NCBI GenBank assembly: GCA_016938515.1
Contig: JAFGUM010000333.1
Coordinates: 1 to 7,352 of the forward strand
Origin: Spirochaetales bacterium
GTDB lineage: Bacteria; Spirochaetota; Spirochaetia; Treponematales; UBA12059
Length of the DNA stretch: 7,352 bases
Reading direction: 5' to 3'
Position 1 is the first letter of the stretch; every line of letters starts with the position of its first letter. Shown here piece after piece: positions 5,483-7,352 of the stretch. A program made the position numbers and the translations under genes. The notes beneath the pieces are model-generated. The model did not search any database and was not told where the DNA came from. It saw only the letters and a list, made by a program, of their open reading frames with translations.

Positions 5483-6697
5483 ATGGACAACACCACCAAT
5501 GCCGGGTCTCCTGTCATGGATCGCCTGGTACGTACACCATTCATCTGGTCGCTGTACCTGCTGCTGGGCTTGTTTTCTTTTATGCTGTCCATGATTGGTC
5601 CAATGGTTCCCTACCTGCGCGACGAGTTTGCGATGGACTACACGCTGGCGGGCCTGCACCAGAGCGCCTTCGCCGTGGGCATGGTGACGATGGGCCTGTT
5701 CGGTAGCCCCATCATAAAACGATTCGGCATAGCCATGAGCATCTGGGGCGGCATGGCCGACATGCTGGTAGGCCTGCTCGTGATGGTGCTCGCCCGCGGA
5801 CCGGTGATGACGCTCGGCGGGATCTTCATCATGAGCCTCGGAGGCACCGTCGCGCTAGCTGCGATACAGACGGCCATGGCCAACAGCCCCGCAGCCCACC
5901 GCGGCACCATCATAATGGAAGCCAACGTCAGCGCCAGCGCGCTTATGATGGCGGTACCCCTCGTGCTGCTCGCGGGATCCCACTCGATTCTCGGCTGGCG
6001 CATCGTGTTCCCGGCGATGCTGTTGTCAGTTTCGGCAGTGGCCGTCTTTGGCATTCCAGCCACGATGAAACATCAGAAAACCCGCGATGAAAAAGCCGAC
6101 GCCGGGTCGGGCAGATTGGGAGCGGCGTACTGGCGCATGTGGGTGGTCGTGTTCTTTGGCGTTTCTGTTGAATGGGCCATCAGTTTTTGGTGCATGACGT
6201 ACCTGCTCGAACTGCCCGGCAACTCCAGGGAGCTCGCCGCAGCCGGAACGGTGCTGCTGGGGCTGTCGCTGGTAGCCGGCCGCTTCATAGCCAGCAGGAT
6301 CGGCCACAGAATTTCAGAAGAGCGCATGTTCCTGGCCATCCTGGCAATAGTGCTCGTCGGCTTCCCGCTGTACTGGCTGCGCGCAAACGTGGCCACGACC
6401 TTCATCGGCCTGGCGCTCTGCGGCCTCGGATCCGCGAATTTCTATCCACTCGGGCTGTCGCTGGCGCTGGGCCACGCCCCCGGCAACGCGGCCCGCGCGA
6501 GCTCCCTCGTTCCCGTCGCGTCGGGCTCCGCGATCGGCCTGGCCCCTTTCCTGCTGGGCAGGCTCGCCGACGCGACCAACATGCGATTCGCGCTGTGGTA
6601 CATACCCATAGGCGTCGTCATCATTTTCGCGCTTATCCTGTTCGACCGCTCGCTCCGCTCGAGGACGCATATCACGGCCGCCGCGGAGAGCCGGTGA
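5483..6697 (+). CDS. Major facilitator superfamily transporter
   Basis: Secondary transporter of the inner membrane with about twelve hydrophobic segments in two groups of six (roughly 22-190 and 217-388 of 404 residues), joined by a charged loop at about 194-215. The loop after segment two carries GSPIIKRFG, a degenerate form of MFS motif A. The second half has the Gly/Ala-rich GLGSANFYPLGLSLALG stretch and GLAPFLLGRLAD, common in MFS sugar, drug and organic-acid carriers; the substrate cannot be named. I chose ATG 5483 because the frame upstream to 5414 has base use unlike the gene and overlaps promoter elements; ATG 5516 is an alternative. Neither has a ribosome site. It is divergent from the TetR regulator, the usual arrangement for a regulated exporter, and overlaps the next gene by four bases. 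Confidence 0.88.
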   Translation: MDNTTNAGSPVMDRLVRTPFIWSLYLLLGLFSFMLSMIGPMVPYLRDEFAMDYTLAGLHQSAFAVGMVTMGLFGSPIIKRFGIAMSIWGGMADMLVGLLVMVLARGPVMTLGGIFIMSLGGTVALAAIQTAMANSPAAHRGTIIMEANVSASALMMAVPLVLLAGSHSILGWRIVFPAMLLSVSAVAVFGIPATMKHQKTRDEKADAGSGRLGAAYWRMWVVVFFGVSVEWAISFWCMTYLLELPGNSRELAAAGTVLLGLSLVAGRFIASRIGHRISEERMFLAILAIVLVGFPLYWLRANVATTFIGLALCGLGSANFYPLGLSLALGHAPGNAARASSLVPVASGSAIGLAPFLLGRLADATNMRFALWYIPIGVVIIFALILFDRSLRSRTHITAAAESR

Positions 6698-7352
6698 GCC
6701 GCGATACCCCGGAGCCACCCGACGGGGCTGGGACAGCCTGGCGCGCGATGTGCTGGCGCTGCATGCGCCCCGCGGAGCTGTGCCTCTGCCCCACCGAACC
6801 ACCCATGGAAACGCGTACACGGGTGGTACTCCTCATGCACCCCATGGAATACAAGCACGAAAAATGCGCTACCGGCCGCCTGACCGTGCTCAACCTTGCC
6901 AACAGCGAGATACTCCCCGGGCTCGCGTTTGACGAGAATCCGCGCTTCAGAGCACTGGTCGACGATCCTGCCAATTACCCGGTGCTACTCTATCCGGGTG
7001 ATACCTCGTACGATCTTTCGTCCGGCGCTTTTCCCGCGGCGGAGCTAGGAGCAAAACGCCTCGTAGTGTTTCTCATCGACGCGACCTGGGCCTGCTCCAA
7101 GGCTATCCTGCGAGCCAGCCCCGGCCTCTTGTCGCTGCCACGCGTCAAGTTTACGCCATCAGAGCCAAGCCGCTACGTAATCAAGCGCCAACCCCGCGCT
7201 GACTACCTGTCCACCATCGAGGCGACGCACGAATTGCTCCTGGCTCTCGAGAAAGCCGGGCTGGACAGCTATCCCGACAAGGCCAGGCTCCTGTCGACGT
7301 TCTTTGCGATGCGAGACTACCAGATAGAGCGCATTCAGACCGACCACAACCC
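6694..7352 (+). CDS. DTW-domain protein, probable tRNA-uridine aminocarboxypropyltransferase (3' end cut off)
   Basis: DTW-domain enzymes (E. coli TapT/YfiP) transfer the aminocarboxypropyl group of S-adenosylmethionine to a tRNA uridine, making acp3U. The window holds 219 codons with no stop, so the C-terminus is missing. Seen: a zinc-type cysteine set C20, C23, C30, C32 (CWRCMRPAELCLC); HPMEYKHEKCATGRL (49-63), matching the family's conserved His-Pro and Gly-Arg-Leu region; the name-giving D-x-T-W as DATW (129-132) with downstream SK; RYVIKRQPR (160-168); and LSTIEA (172-177). The start is GTG at 6694, which overlaps the MFS stop as GTGA and has GGAG at 6685-6688 five bases upstream, so translational coupling is likely. 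E. coli TapT is about 230 residues, so little is probably missing. An ATG at codon 19 would start right before the zinc cysteines and is less likely. Co-expression with a transporter has no obvious functional reason. Confidence 0.9.
   Translation, partial: MSRDTPEPPDGAGTAWRAMCWRCMRPAELCLCPTEPPMETRTRVVLLMHPMEYKHEKCATGRLTVLNLANSEILPGLAFDENPRFRALVDDPANYPVLLYPGDTSYDLSSGAFPAAELGAKRLVVFLIDATWACSKAILRASPGLLSLPRVKFTPSEPSRYVIKRQPRADYLSTIEATHELLLALEKAGLDSYPDKARLLSTFFAMRDYQIERIQTDHN

Noticed and set aside
6314..6858. Minus-strand frames of 168 and 138 codons across the MFS-DTW junction
   Set aside because: They are antisense to two overlapping, well-supported genes and have Arg/Gly/Ala-rich shadow composition.

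Overview
The window is a gene-dense, GC-rich stretch of a bacterial chromosome, strongly G/C-biased at third codon positions. It carries seven recognisable protein genes and one short unidentified coding stretch. The lineage cannot be fixed from sequence alone. The gene mix (PepD-type dipeptidase, L-Ala-D/L-Glu-type epimerase, compact NapH-like Fe-S membrane protein, DTW-domain tRNA enzyme) fits a peptidoglycan-containing, probably anaerobic or facultative bacterium. A spirochaete-like or deltaproteobacterium-like host is my low-confidence guess. I see no phage, transposase, CRISPR, rRNA or tRNA signal.

Layout. 1-150: AT-rich leader with a degenerate 9-base tandem repeat, then a good ribosome binding site. 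151-1647 (+): PepD-type M20 dipeptidase. 1662-2768 (-): dipeptide epimerase, convergent with pepD; the 14-bp gap and the epimerase 3' end hold a strong hairpin. 2813-3028 (-): unidentified 71-codon ORF. 3042-3992 (-): fold-type IV aminotransferase. 4077-4694 (-): membrane 4Fe-4S protein. 4782-5363 (-): TetR-family regulator. 5483-6697 (+): divergent MFS transporter. 6694-7352 (+, cut by the window end): DTW-domain tRNA-uridine aminocarboxypropyltransferase, overlapping the MFS stop in a GTGA junction.

How the genes may work together. The epimerase converts L-Ala-D-Glu from murein tripeptide to L-Ala-L-Glu, and a PepD-type dipeptidase can split that product; the neighbouring PLP aminotransferase could act on the released amino acids. 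This suggests a small murein-peptide or dipeptide salvage locus. The TetR gene has a near-consensus promoter whose -10 and start point lie inside a 26-bp imperfect palindrome. This suggests autorepression and possible control of the divergent transporter and the downstream Fe-S protein.

Two window-wide patterns stand out. First, the epimerase and the MFS gene lack Shine-Dalgarno sequences and have good promoters ending 5-6 bases before the ATG, so their mRNAs may be leaderless, whereas their neighbours have strong SDs. Second, GC-rich hairpins without a T-tract follow three gene ends.
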